DNA of 35,395 nt from an uncultured Bacilli bacterium (GTDB lineage Bacteria > Bacillota_I > Bacilli_A > RF39 > UBA660): positions 1 through 35,395 of the forward strand of contig CANRDM010000004.1 of the NCBI GenBank assembly GCA_947629365.1. The letters are read 5' to 3'. A model generated the notes under the pieces. The model was not told the DNA's origin. It made no database searches and saw only the letters and a list, made by a program, of their open reading frames with translations. Position 1 is the first letter of the stretch. Each line of letters begins with the position of its first letter. The position numbers and the translations under genes are program-made. This document shows positions 17,933-27,016 of the stretch, piece after piece.

Positions 17933-19894
17933 ATGAGTAAAATAGATGAAAAAATAATTAATAATATTAAAATGCTTAGTTTAGATATGGTTTATAAAAG
18001 TGGCAGTGGAGATGCTGGCGTTATTTTTTCTTGTGCTAATGTTTTTTATAGTCTATTTATGAATCATTTAATATTTGATCCTAATAATAGGGATTTTATT
18101 AATAGAGATCGTGTAATAGTAACTAATAGATTATTACCTCTTTTTTATAGTTGTCAATATTTATTCTATAAGGATATGGTAATTGATGATTTAAAAGATT
18201 ATAAATTATTTAAATCACCTCTTAGTGGTAATGGAAAAAAATCTTTACTTAATCAAGTAGGAAGTTTGATAAACAGCGATGTTGTCTCATCATCTGTGGG
18301 AGTATCTTTAGGAAGAGAATATTTAAATGGTTTACTTAATATTGAAGATAATAAAAATAAATTAGTTAATTATAAAACGTATTCTTTAATTACTTTAGAT
18401 GAATTAATGAGTGGCAGTGCTTATGAAGCAATGAGTTTTGCCAGTGTGGAAAATTTAAATAATTTAATATTTATTGTAATTAAAGATGAAGTAGGAAAAG
18501 ATAGTAGTAATAAAGAAACTTTTAATGAAGATTTAACTGATCGTTTTATTGCTCTTAATTTTAATGTCATCGAAGTAAATGATAATTTAAATTCAATTGA
18601 TGGCGCTATTAGTGATGCTAAAAATAGTAAAAAACCATCAATCATTATTGTTAAAAGTCTTTATGGTAAATCATCAAAAATTGAAAATAGCAATAGATTA
18701 TATAACAAACCATTAAGTGAAAGTGAAATGGATGAATTAAGAGGCAAATATGGTCTTGCTAATCCTTTTTATGTGGCTGATGAAGTAATTAAAGAAATAA
18801 GAAAAAATACGAGTAAAAGATTAAGTAAATATTTAATTAATTATCAAACTTCATTACAAGAAGGAATTAAAGATTTAAAAATAAAAGAAATAATTGATTT
18901 TTTAACTAGTCAAAAAGTAAATATAGAAATTAATCCTGATAATATTAAGATTAATGATAATTATGAAGAAGAATTATTAAAAAGTAATAGTAAGATTTTA
19001 AATTTAGTAGCTAGTAAAAGCCCTTTTATAATTTGTGCCAGTGATGATAATTTCTTATATACTTTAGCAAGTATTAAAAAATCAGGAATTATGAATAAAG
19101 AAAATAGAACGGGTAGAAATATTTTATTTGGAAATCGAACTTTGGGAATGGGCGGTATTTGTCTAGGTCTTGCTAGTCTTGGTTTTAAAGTGTTTGTAAG
19201 TACGCCTTTAATTAATGAAAGTTTACTTAAAAACACTATTAGAGTTGCGGCTTTAAATAATATTGATCTTAATTTTATCTTTACCCAAGATAGTTTTACT
19301 AATTCTTATTTAGATAATGAATTTCATCCCGATAATGAAATAAATGATTTAAGAAGTATTAATAATTTAGTTGTATATCGTCCTTGTGATATTAATGAAG
19401 TAGTTGGAGTATATAATGCTTTAACTAAATTAAATAAACCATCATCTATTATTATCGGTAGTGATATTGTTGGTAAGTTAAAAGGCACTAATGAAAAATA
19501 TGTTTTAGCGGGGGCTTATCGGGTTAAAAAAGAAAATGATGGTTTAATTGATGCTATTATTGTATCAAGTGGTAGTGAAGTTTTAAAAGCTTTAAAAATA
19601 ATTGAAGAATTAAAGCAATATGATTTAAATATTCGGCTTGTTTCCCTTGTTTCTACAACACTTTTTAAAATGCAAAGCGAAAAATATCAAAATATGTTAT
19701 TACCTAAAGATATTAAAACATTTACTTTAGAATTTGGTAGTCCTACTTATTTAGAAAAATACGCCACTAATAAAGAATATGCTTTGGGGGTTAGTGAATT
19801 TTTTGTTGGTGGTAATAAAGAAGAAAAATTAAATTATTATAATCTTAATGATGATGCCATTAAAGCTAAAATTTTAGAATTATTAAAAAAATAA
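17933..19894 (+). CDS. Transketolase-fold protein with degenerate active-site motifs
   Basis: Full-length colinearity with transketolase (INRDRVIVTN, NLVVYRPCDINEVVGVYNAL, IIVSSGSEVLKALKI) but ThDP/catalytic motifs replaced. Confidence 0.8.
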   Translation: MSKIDEKIINNIKMLSLDMVYKSGSGDAGVIFSCANVFYSLFMNHLIFDPNNRDFINRDRVIVTNRLLPLFYSCQYLFYKDMVIDDLKDYKLFKSPLSGNGKKSLLNQVGSLINSDVVSSSVGVSLGREYLNGLLNIEDNKNKLVNYKTYSLITLDELMSGSAYEAMSFASVENLNNLIFIVIKDEVGKDSSNKETFNEDLTDRFIALNFNVIEVNDNLNSIDGAISDAKNSKKPSIIIVKSLYGKSSKIENSNRLYNKPLSESEMDELRGKYGLANPFYVADEVIKEIRKNTSKRLSKYLINYQTSLQEGIKDLKIKEIIDFLTSQKVNIEINPDNIKINDNYEEELLKSNSKILNLVASKSPFIICASDDNFLYTLASIKKSGIMNKENRTGRNILFGNRTLGMGGICLGLASLGFKVFVSTPLINESLLKNTIRVAALNNIDLNFIFTQDSFTNSYLDNEFHPDNEINDLRSINNLVVYRPCDINEVVGVYNALTKLNKPSSIIIGSDIVGKLKGTNEKYVLAGAYRVKKENDGLIDAIIVSSGSEVLKALKIIEELKQYDLNIRLVSLVSTTLFKMQSEKYQNMLLPKDIKTFTLEFGSPTYLEKYATNKEYALGVSEFFVGGNKEEKLNYYNLNDDAIKAKILELLKK

Positions 19895-19959
19895 AATATC
19901 CGACATAAACTGACATTTATTTTAACTAAGTTTTTATATAATATCTTTAAGGTGATATT

Positions 19960-20376
19960 ATGCGAAGCTTTTATGTTTTTAAAATAAAAAGAGAAATAAG
20001 TATTTTAACAAGAGAAATACCTTACAATTTATATAAAACAATTGATAATTTATATTATTTAGATACTAATAGTATGGATATATCATTTCAAGTTTATAAA
20101 GATTTATTTGATACTTTTGATATTAATTATATGAATAAAAGAATATATAATTTATTTAAAAGCAATAGATATTATACTTATGAAAATAATATTCATAAAA
20201 TAGAAAATAAATATCGTCCTGAAAAAACAATTTTAAAAGTTTACAAATCACATTTATATATTAAAAGTGACGCAATAGATCCAACTCTTTTAGTTAATTA
20301 TTTAATGAGTGATAATCTTTTTGTTTGTGATTTTAAAAATAAAGATTATTTTTGGTTAAATGAATTTGTGCGCTAA
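19960..20376 (+). CDS. sirA: SirA-like (YneE) sporulation inhibitor of replication family
   Basis: C-terminal LFVCDFKNKDYFWLNEFVR resembles Bacillus SirA C-terminus; small size; directly downstream of the transketolase-like gene as in Bacillus. Confidence 0.65.
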   Translation: MRSFYVFKIKREISILTREIPYNLYKTIDNLYYLDTNSMDISFQVYKDLFDTFDINYMNKRIYNLFKSNRYYTYENNIHKIENKYRPEKTILKVYKSHLYIKSDAIDPTLLVNYLMSDNLFVCDFKNKDYFWLNEFVR

Positions 20377-20398
20377 ATAATTATAAACTGGAAAACTA

Positions 20399-20426
20399 TT
20401 GACATTTGCCAGATTTTGTGTATAAT
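20399..20426 (+). promoter_or_regulatory. Sigma-A type promoter
   Basis: TTGACA-N16-TATAAT. Confidence 0.8.
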
Positions 20427-20459
20427 AAAAAACAGTTTTTTTAAGAGGGGGATTTTATT

Positions 20460-21509
20460 ATGATTGAAAAAACAAAAATTAAATTAAAGCAAGGTGTTGC
20501 TTGTCTTTTAGCAGCCTTACAAGTTAGTGTAGTAGCGGGTTGTTCTTCAAAAACTTATAAAGAAGAATATAGTGACGCTGTTGCAACTATTGAACAATTA
20601 GAAAAAGAAATAGAAAGTTTACAAAATAATTTAGATAAGAATAGTATTTATGAAGATAGATACAATGAAGCCTTAACTAAAATTAAACAATTAGAAGATG
20701 AAAAAAATGCTTTACTTGATGAATTAAATCAAAAAGATGACAAAGAAGATAGCGAAGAAAATATTCCAAATAATGATAAAGAAAACAATAACTTAACTAA
20801 TGACTTAACTGCAAAATTGGGCATAGATGAAAGCATTTTGGCTAACTCTGATATTAAAAATGCTCTTAAAAAATTGGCTGATTATTTAGATAAACAACCT
20901 AATTTAAAGGCTGATAATTTTGCAGATACGCATCAAATCTTCTTCTACAGTGATGGTTCTTTAAAAGGACAAATTCATTTCTCTGATACTACTAGAAGTT
21001 TTGTTGTTACCTTATATTATGAAGGCTATTCTGAATCAACCGAGATAAATCTTTACGGTAATGATTATCCTAGTTTTCTTAATGAAACTAATTATATTAT
21101 GAATAGTAAAGTCTGGGACTTTGAAAATAACACATATATTTTGAGCGAAAAAATTAATAATGAAGGTCAAATTTATCGAAGAGAAATAGAAAAAGACGTA
21201 GAAGATAAAACAACAGATATTATTTTATCTAAAGCTGCTGGAATGTATAATATAGCTGTTTTAAAATATAATTGGTCTGATAATCAAATTACGGATAGGG
21301 AATTTTGGAGGTATACTTTTAGTGATGAAGATTATCAAACATTAAGTGATTTAATAGATAATTATAAAAATGGTAATGAATTAGGGGATGCCATAGATTA
21401 TATTAAAGATGCATTACTAAATGCTTTAGAAAAATGGATTACCGAAGATGAATATACAGAACTAAAAAATATTTTAGATAACGAAAAAGTTTTAGTACGT
21501 GATAAATAA
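20460..21509 (+). CDS. Putative lipoprotein with N-terminal coiled coil
   Basis: Signal region ending VSVVAGC (lipobox) followed by coiled coil EQLEKEIESLQNNLDK... Confidence 0.7.
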   Translation: MIEKTKIKLKQGVACLLAALQVSVVAGCSSKTYKEEYSDAVATIEQLEKEIESLQNNLDKNSIYEDRYNEALTKIKQLEDEKNALLDELNQKDDKEDSEENIPNNDKENNNLTNDLTAKLGIDESILANSDIKNALKKLADYLDKQPNLKADNFADTHQIFFYSDGSLKGQIHFSDTTRSFVVTLYYEGYSESTEINLYGNDYPSFLNETNYIMNSKVWDFENNTYILSEKINNEGQIYRREIEKDVEDKTTDIILSKAAGMYNIAVLKYNWSDNQITDREFWRYTFSDEDYQTLSDLIDNYKNGNELGDAIDYIKDALLNALEKWITEDEYTELKNILDNEKVLVRDK

Positions 21510-21514
21510 TTAGT

Positions 21515-21549
21515 AAAACACTGAAATTTAAGATTCAGTGTTTTATTTT
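21515..21549 (+). terminator. Intrinsic terminator
   Basis: AAAACACTGAA-atttaaga-TTCAGTGTTTT. Confidence 0.8.
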
Positions 21550-21616
21550 GCCTTTAAAAGTTACTTATCATATAGCAATAATCTTTATTTTATGTTAGAA
21601 TTAAGAAGTGGTAAAG

Positions 21617-22249
21617 ATGAAATTTAAATTAAATGATTATATAATTGAATATGATATAGTTAGAAAAGATAATAAAAATCTTTATTTTCGTTTTGATGAA
21701 AATTGTCATCTTATTATTACGGCTCCGAAATTTATTACTGATTTAGAAGTAAAAAATTTAATAACAAAAAATTCTAAAGCTATTTTAAAAATGTATGAAG
21801 ATGCAATAATGCGCAGTGATCGAGATGGTTTATTTAAATATTTAGGTAAAAAATATAAAGTTGTTTTTGATAACCGTGTTAAAGACATTTGTTTTGAAGA
21901 TGATACTATAACTTGCTTTAGTGAAGAAGAATTAGATAAGTTTTATCATAGCGAATGTGAAAGAGTATTTAATGAAGAAATTGCTATATGCAGAAAATGT
22001 TTTAATAATTTACCAGAATTTAAACTAAGGATTAGAAAGATGAAAACAAGATGGGGAGTATGTAATACTAAAGATAAGATAATTACTTTGAATAGTGATT
22101 TATTAAAAAAAGATATTGCTTTAATTGATTATGTAGTGGTTCACGAAATGGCTCACTTCTATGAGGGAAATCATAGTAAGAATTTTTGGAAAATAGTTGA
22201 AGCAGTCCTACCTGATTATAAAGAAAGACGTAAAAAATTAAAATACTAA
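21617..22249 (+). CDS. YgjP/WLM-like (DUF45) zinc metallopeptidase
   Basis: KTRWGVCNTKDKIITLNSDL...DYVVVHEMAHFYEGNHSKNFWKIVEAVLPDYKERRKKLK. Confidence 0.9.
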   Translation: MKFKLNDYIIEYDIVRKDNKNLYFRFDENCHLIITAPKFITDLEVKNLITKNSKAILKMYEDAIMRSDRDGLFKYLGKKYKVVFDNRVKDICFEDDTITCFSEEELDKFYHSECERVFNEEIAICRKCFNNLPEFKLRIRKMKTRWGVCNTKDKIITLNSDLLKKDIALIDYVVVHEMAHFYEGNHSKNFWKIVEAVLPDYKERRKKLKY

Positions 22250-22302
22250 CGTCTTTTTCTTTTCATTAGTTTGTTTTTTTGCTATTATATTAATAGTAGG
22301 TT

Positions 22303-23604
22303 ATGGATATGTACGAAGAATATATAAAAGATGTTTTTGATAATGCTTATGAAGTGGCATTACCATTAGTAGAAAAAATTAATACAGTTAATGTATGTCC
22401 CCATTGTGGTGGAACTTATATAGATACCTATTGCAAGTATTGCCAGCAAGAAAATAAAGATTTAGAAGAAGGTGTCGTTGCTTTAAAAACTCTTTTATCA
22501 CGTCTTCAAGAAATGCTTGCAAATATTCCGGCAACCAAAACTAAATATCATCCATTTTTAACTCTTTTAGCTAAACTTAAAAATGTAGATCTTCCCGAAG
22601 TAGAAGAATTATTTTTAAAATTTAATTATAATGAGGTTTTAGAAAAAATCTATTTAGATATTAAAAATAAAGGAATGAATGATGTGCCTTTAAACAAATC
22701 AGAAATTGATGTTAGTGAGGCTCTCATTTATCGTAATTTAGATCGTAAAAAACGTAATAATAATCAAGTTTTAGATTTAGTTAGTTTGTATTTAAGAAAA
22801 ATAATTATTAATTCTATAAAAGATGAGAAAGAATTAATAATAAGTTATGAGGCTTTTCAAACTCTAATAAAAGAATTTACTGAAGTAGAAATTGGTTACT
22901 TTTATAAACAAGGTAAATGTCAAATTTTTGAAGGACCTATTTTCGAAAGAGATAATAGTGTTGTTTTAGGCTTGGCTGATTATAACTCTGTTTCTTTATC
23001 GGATATTGATATTAAAGCCTTTTATTATGATGGTAATAATTCATTACTAGAAACGATTTTTCACGAAATAAATCACGTAAGACAACAAGCTATAACTTAT
23101 AAACAAAAAGCAGTTTCAGAATTTGAACTATTACAAATAAAAGACCGTGTAATAGGACGTTATTTAAAAAATTATATTAATGAAAATTATGCAAATCTTT
23201 CTTATGAAGTTGAAGCTTATTATTGTGGCCTAAGAGATCAAAGATTAGCTTTAAATAGTATTGGAATTAATTTTAATCAAGAAACTAATTTGCGAGTGGA
23301 GAGAAATTTAGAAGAATTAGCTAAAAAAATGCTTAATAAAGAAAGAACTTTAAATGGTAGGAGTATTGATATTGATCAAGAATTTACCAAAATACTATCT
23401 ACGCGTCCTCAACTCTTAAATGAATATCCTTGTTTAAAAAGATTATATAAATCGGAAAATAATGGTGTTGTAAGAAAAAGTGATGAAGAATTAACAAATG
23501 AATTAAAAGATATTTTAGCCAGTGATATAAGTGAAGAAGAAAAACAAAATTATGTGACAATGTATGGAATTTATGGTATAAATGTGCTTGATTTTAAAAG
23601 ATAA
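22303..23604 (+). CDS. Hypothetical protein with N-terminal zinc ribbon and HExxH motif
   Basis: CPHCGGTYIDTYCKYC and LLETIFHEINHVRQQ. Confidence 0.6.
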   Translation: MDMYEEYIKDVFDNAYEVALPLVEKINTVNVCPHCGGTYIDTYCKYCQQENKDLEEGVVALKTLLSRLQEMLANIPATKTKYHPFLTLLAKLKNVDLPEVEELFLKFNYNEVLEKIYLDIKNKGMNDVPLNKSEIDVSEALIYRNLDRKKRNNNQVLDLVSLYLRKIIINSIKDEKELIISYEAFQTLIKEFTEVEIGYFYKQGKCQIFEGPIFERDNSVVLGLADYNSVSLSDIDIKAFYYDGNNSLLETIFHEINHVRQQAITYKQKAVSEFELLQIKDRVIGRYLKNYINENYANLSYEVEAYYCGLRDQRLALNSIGINFNQETNLRVERNLEELAKKMLNKERTLNGRSIDIDQEFTKILSTRPQLLNEYPCLKRLYKSENNGVVRKSDEELTNELKDILASDISEEEKQNYVTMYGIYGINVLDFKR

Positions 23605-23622
23605 AAATAGTATATTAAAAAT

Positions 23623-23711
23623 ACATAAGAAATTATGTAAAAAAAGCGGTGATTCCAGCCATAAATGGGAAACGAAAAAAGTTGATTAGAGACTAAACTC
23701 TAATCATTTTT
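23623..23711 (+). ncRNA. Candidate compact small RNA (three hairpins) upstream of the trmH-like gene
   Basis: TTGATT-N17-TATATT (23588-23616); ACATAA-GAAA-TTATGT hairpin at predicted 5' end; TTC(CAG)CCA-TAAA-TGGGAA middle hairpin; 9-bp terminator TGATTAGAG/CTCTAATCA + TTTTT; separate promoter follows (23732-23760). Confidence 0.5.
23683..23711 (+). terminator. Intrinsic terminator
   Basis: TGATTAGAG-actaaa-CTCTAATCA-TTTTT, perfect 9-bp stem. Confidence 0.85.
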
Positions 23712-23787
23712 GCATTTCATAGATAATTTAGTTGCTAAAATATGAGGATTTTAGTAAAATATAGGTAGTTATAAGGCGTGTGGTAAT

Positions 23788-24507
23788 ATGTTTTTGACAA
23801 GTATTAATAATGATAAAGTTAAATTTTGGGAAAAATTACATAATAAGAAATTTCGCGATATAAATCAGCTATTTTTAATTGAAGATGAACATTTAATTAA
23901 AGAAGCTTTGAAATACAATATAGTTAAAGAAATAATTACAACTGATGAAACTAAAACATATGCTATCCCAACATATTATGTTAATGATAAGATAATGAAA
24001 AAAATATCAAATCAAGAAAGTGGCGCTACAGAAATTGCTGTAACAGAGTTTTTAAAAACAAGAGAAATTTTAGGCAATATATTAGTCTTAGATAATTTAC
24101 AAGATCCTGGTAATTTAGGAACAATTATTAGAAGTGCTGTTGCCTTTAATTTTGACTCAATTATTTTAAGTGATAATTCTGTTGATTTATATAATCCTAA
24201 AGTTGTAAGGGCTAGTGAAGGAATGTTATTTCATATAAATATTGTAAGATGTAATATCATTGAGTTTTTAAAAAAATTAGATGAAGATTATAAAATAATT
24301 GGTACTGATGTTTTAAAGGGTAAAAATATAAAAGATATTAAGTTTAATAAATGTGCTATATGTATCGGTAATGAAGGTAATGGCTTAAGTAAAGAAGTTA
24401 AAGAATTATGTAATGATTTTGCTTATATTAAAATGAATGATAAATGTGAAAGCTTAAATGCTGGTGTTTCAGCAAGTATTTTAATGTATGAGGTAGCCAA
24501 TGAATAA
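23788..24507 (+). CDS. TrmH/SpoU family RNA 2'-O-methyltransferase
   Basis: ILVLDNLQDPGNLGTIIRSAVAF, CIGNEGNGLSKEV, NAGVSASILMYE. Confidence 0.93.
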   Translation: MFLTSINNDKVKFWEKLHNKKFRDINQLFLIEDEHLIKEALKYNIVKEIITTDETKTYAIPTYYVNDKIMKKISNQESGATEIAVTEFLKTREILGNILVLDNLQDPGNLGTIIRSAVAFNFDSIILSDNSVDLYNPKVVRASEGMLFHINIVRCNIIEFLKKLDEDYKIIGTDVLKGKNIKDIKFNKCAICIGNEGNGLSKEVKELCNDFAYIKMNDKCESLNAGVSASILMYEVANE

Positions 24508-24991
24508 TTATTTATTAGTGGGGAAAATTATTAATACTTTTGGTATTAAAGGAGAAGTTAAAGTATTATCAGATTTTGAATATAAAGAAAGAATATTTAA
24601 AAATGGTTTTAGTATTTATATTGGAGAAGATTATAATAAAGAAGTTATAAATACTTATCGCGTTCATAAAAATTATGATTTATTAACATTTATGGGTTAC
24701 ACTAACATTAATGAAATATTAAAATATAAAGGTTTAAATATCTATATTAATAAAGATGATTTAAAGTTACAAGATAATGAATACTTACTTAGTGATTTGA
24801 TTGGCTTAGAAGTCTATGATAATACCTCTTTAATTGGGGTAGTTATAGATTATGAATTAAATAATACAGTGTTATTAAAAATCAAAGGTGAAAAAAATTT
24901 TTATGTTCCTTTAGTAGATGAATATATTAAAAAAGTTGATTTAAAGAATAGAAAAATAATAACGAATGGAGGAAGTAATTTAATATTATGA
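24500..24991 (+). CDS. rimM: Ribosome maturation factor RimM
   Basis: LVGKIINTFGIKGEVKV...; PRC-like C-terminus; overlaps trmD. Confidence 0.93.
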   Translation: MNNYLLVGKIINTFGIKGEVKVLSDFEYKERIFKNGFSIYIGEDYNKEVINTYRVHKNYDLLTFMGYTNINEILKYKGLNIYINKDDLKLQDNEYLLSDLIGLEVYDNTSLIGVVIDYELNNTVLLKIKGEKNFYVPLVDEYIKKVDLKNRKIITNGGSNLIL

Positions 24992-25662
24992 AAATTGATA
25001 TTTTAACTCTTTTTCCTAATATGTTTCAGGGGTTTTTAACTGAATCAATTATTAAAAGAGCAATTCAAAAAGATTTAGTAGAAATTAATATAATTGATTT
25101 TCGTGACTATTCTTTGGATAAACATAAAAAAGTTGATGATACTCCTTATGGGGGAGGAGCAGGAATGGTCTTAATGTGTGAACCAGTTGTTAGGGCAATT
25201 GAAGATTTACGGGGTGATGATTCCCTTGTGATTCTTACTTGTCCACAAGGAAAAACCTTTAATGAAGGCGTTGCCACTAAATTAAAAGAATATCATCATT
25301 TAATTATTGTCTGTGGTCATTATGAAGGTTATGATGAGCGCATTAGAAATTTTGTTGATATGGAAATAAGTATTGGAGATTATGTTTTAACTGGGGGTGA
25401 AATACCCGCAATGGCCATTACTGATTCAGTGGTAAGATTATTAGATGGGGTAATTAATACGGAATCATCTACTTTTGATTCTTATACTGATAATTTGCTT
25501 GATTATCCAACTTATACTAAACCCGAGAATTTTAGAGGGTTAAAAGTTCCCGAAATTCTTCTTAGTGGTAATCACGAAAAAATTAAGGAATATCGTAAAT
25601 TAGAACAAATAAAAAATACGCAAAAAAGAAGACCAGATCTTTTGGAGAAGAAAAATGATTAA
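24988..25662 (+). CDS. trmD: tRNA (guanine37-N1)-methyltransferase TrmD
   Basis: MKIDILTLFPNMF, DDTPYGGGAGMVL, CGHYEGYDERI, SIGDYVLTGGE. Confidence 0.97.
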   Translation: MKIDILTLFPNMFQGFLTESIIKRAIQKDLVEINIIDFRDYSLDKHKKVDDTPYGGGAGMVLMCEPVVRAIEDLRGDDSLVILTCPQGKTFNEGVATKLKEYHHLIIVCGHYEGYDERIRNFVDMEISIGDYVLTGGEIPAMAITDSVVRLLDGVINTESSTFDSYTDNLLDYPTYTKPENFRGLKVPEILLSGNHEKIKEYRKLEQIKNTQKRRPDLLEKKND

Positions 25663-26020
25663 ATTAGAAGAAGTTAGTTGTAATTTTGAAATAGTGGAAA
25701 TGCCTAATTTGGAAGGAATTACTTTAAATAAAAATAATGCTAAAATTACTATTTATGATAAAGAGATTATTGAAAAAGTAATTGATGAAAATTTTAATAA
25801 AAAATATCGGACTTTACTATATTTAATTATGAGTTTAAATGATAGTGAAGATACCACCGAAACAGATACTGAATTAGCTTTTTTAAAAATTGATGATTTA
25901 AAAAATCATTTACTTAAATATTATAAATTTATTAGTAAAGATTTATTAGATAAGTATTTAAGTATGTTGATGATTTTAGGGGAAAAAATCCCTTATGTTG
26001 AAAAAAATCGCGGAAGATAA
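25655..26020 (+). CDS. Hypothetical protein overlapping trmD
   Basis: 121-aa ORF overlapping trmD by 8 nt; no family recognised. Confidence 0.6.
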   Translation: MIKLEEVSCNFEIVEMPNLEGITLNKNNAKITIYDKEIIEKVIDENFNKKYRTLLYLIMSLNDSEDTTETDTELAFLKIDDLKNHLLKYYKFISKDLLDKYLSMLMILGEKIPYVEKNRGR

Positions 26021-26095
26021 GTAAAAAAGATTGAATCTCCACCTAAAAATTTATATAATTATATTGGATATAGATTAAAGGTAGGGGATTTTTAT

Positions 26096-26956
26096 ATGAA
26101 AAAAAATAAGTTGGTTGGCACTATTTTAGGCCTTTGGGTTTTTGTTATTGCTCTTTTAGTATGTAAAGTAATATATGATGATGTTAAAAAGGTTAATAAT
26201 CCTGCCTCAGTTGATAAAAGTATTCCTTTTAATGCGGTGGTAGGTAATATTGATGAAAAAAATGAAAAAGAAGAAGAGGATAAGGTAGATAACAAAACAC
26301 AAAATAAAGAGGCATTAAATAATGAAAAAGTTGATAATGAAGAAAGTAAAATAGATAATGAAATAGCTTTAGCAAATCCAAAAGATGTAAATGATAATAG
26401 TGAGAAAGTATTAGTTAAAGAAATATATGGAACGAAGATTTATGATGAAATAACTTATACTATTAAAAATGGTGAAAAAGTTAAAACGAGTTCGAAGAGA
26501 ATAGTGGATGCTTCTAATTACAATGCTTCATTAAATGATTTAGTTAATGAGGCTTTAATTTTAATTAATAATAATGAATCTATTTATAAAGAGGTTTTAG
26601 ATTATACAAATCTTTATCGTAATGAAGTAAATGTTTCTAAACTTACTATTGACTCAAAGCTAAATATCCTAGCTACAATTAGAGCTTTAGAAATGGCTTA
26701 TAGCAATAATTTTAGTCATACCCGTCTTGATGGAACTAACTGTACTAAGCTTGCAAAAGAGTTAGGCATATCTTTTAAAGTAATGGGTGAAAATATTGCT
26801 TATGGTTATAAAAATAGTTTAAGTGTTTCCAAGGGTTGGAAAAATAGTAAAGGACATTACGCTAATATGATAAATGCAAGTTATAATAAGATAGGAATTG
26901 GTTTATTTAACTTTAATGGTAATATTTATTGGGTTCAAATATTTAGTGGTGATTAA
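26096..26956 (+). CDS. CAP/SCP-domain (YkwD-like) secreted protein
   Basis: N-terminal TM; LDYTNLYRNEVNVSKLTIDSKLNILATIRALEMAYSNNFSHTR...GENIAYG...GWKNSKGHYANMINASYNKIGIG. Confidence 0.88.
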   Translation: MKKNKLVGTILGLWVFVIALLVCKVIYDDVKKVNNPASVDKSIPFNAVVGNIDEKNEKEEEDKVDNKTQNKEALNNEKVDNEESKIDNEIALANPKDVNDNSEKVLVKEIYGTKIYDEITYTIKNGEKVKTSSKRIVDASNYNASLNDLVNEALILINNNESIYKEVLDYTNLYRNEVNVSKLTIDSKLNILATIRALEMAYSNNFSHTRLDGTNCTKLAKELGISFKVMGENIAYGYKNSLSVSKGWKNSKGHYANMINASYNKIGIGLFNFNGNIYWVQIFSGD

Positions 26957-26963
26957 AATTTTC

Positions 26964-26991
26964 TTGACAATAGATTAAATAGTGCTATAAT
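26964..26991 (+). promoter_or_regulatory. Sigma-A type promoter
   Basis: TTGACA-N16-TATAAT. Confidence 0.8.
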
Positions 26992-27016
26992 ATTTCCTAA
27001 CTTTAGGGGGAATATT

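Noticed and set aside
18421-19236. Antisense ORFs 18421-18645 and 18961-19236
   Set aside because: Overlap the intact transketolase-like frame; low-complexity shadows.
23646-23675. Resemblance of GGTGATTCCAGCC/GGGAA to cobalamin riboswitch elements
   Set aside because: Element order is wrong and the remaining conserved segments are absent; not called.
26092-26295. 67-aa antisense ORF over the CAP-domain gene
   Set aside because: Mirror of an acidic/lysine-rich linker; no independent evidence.
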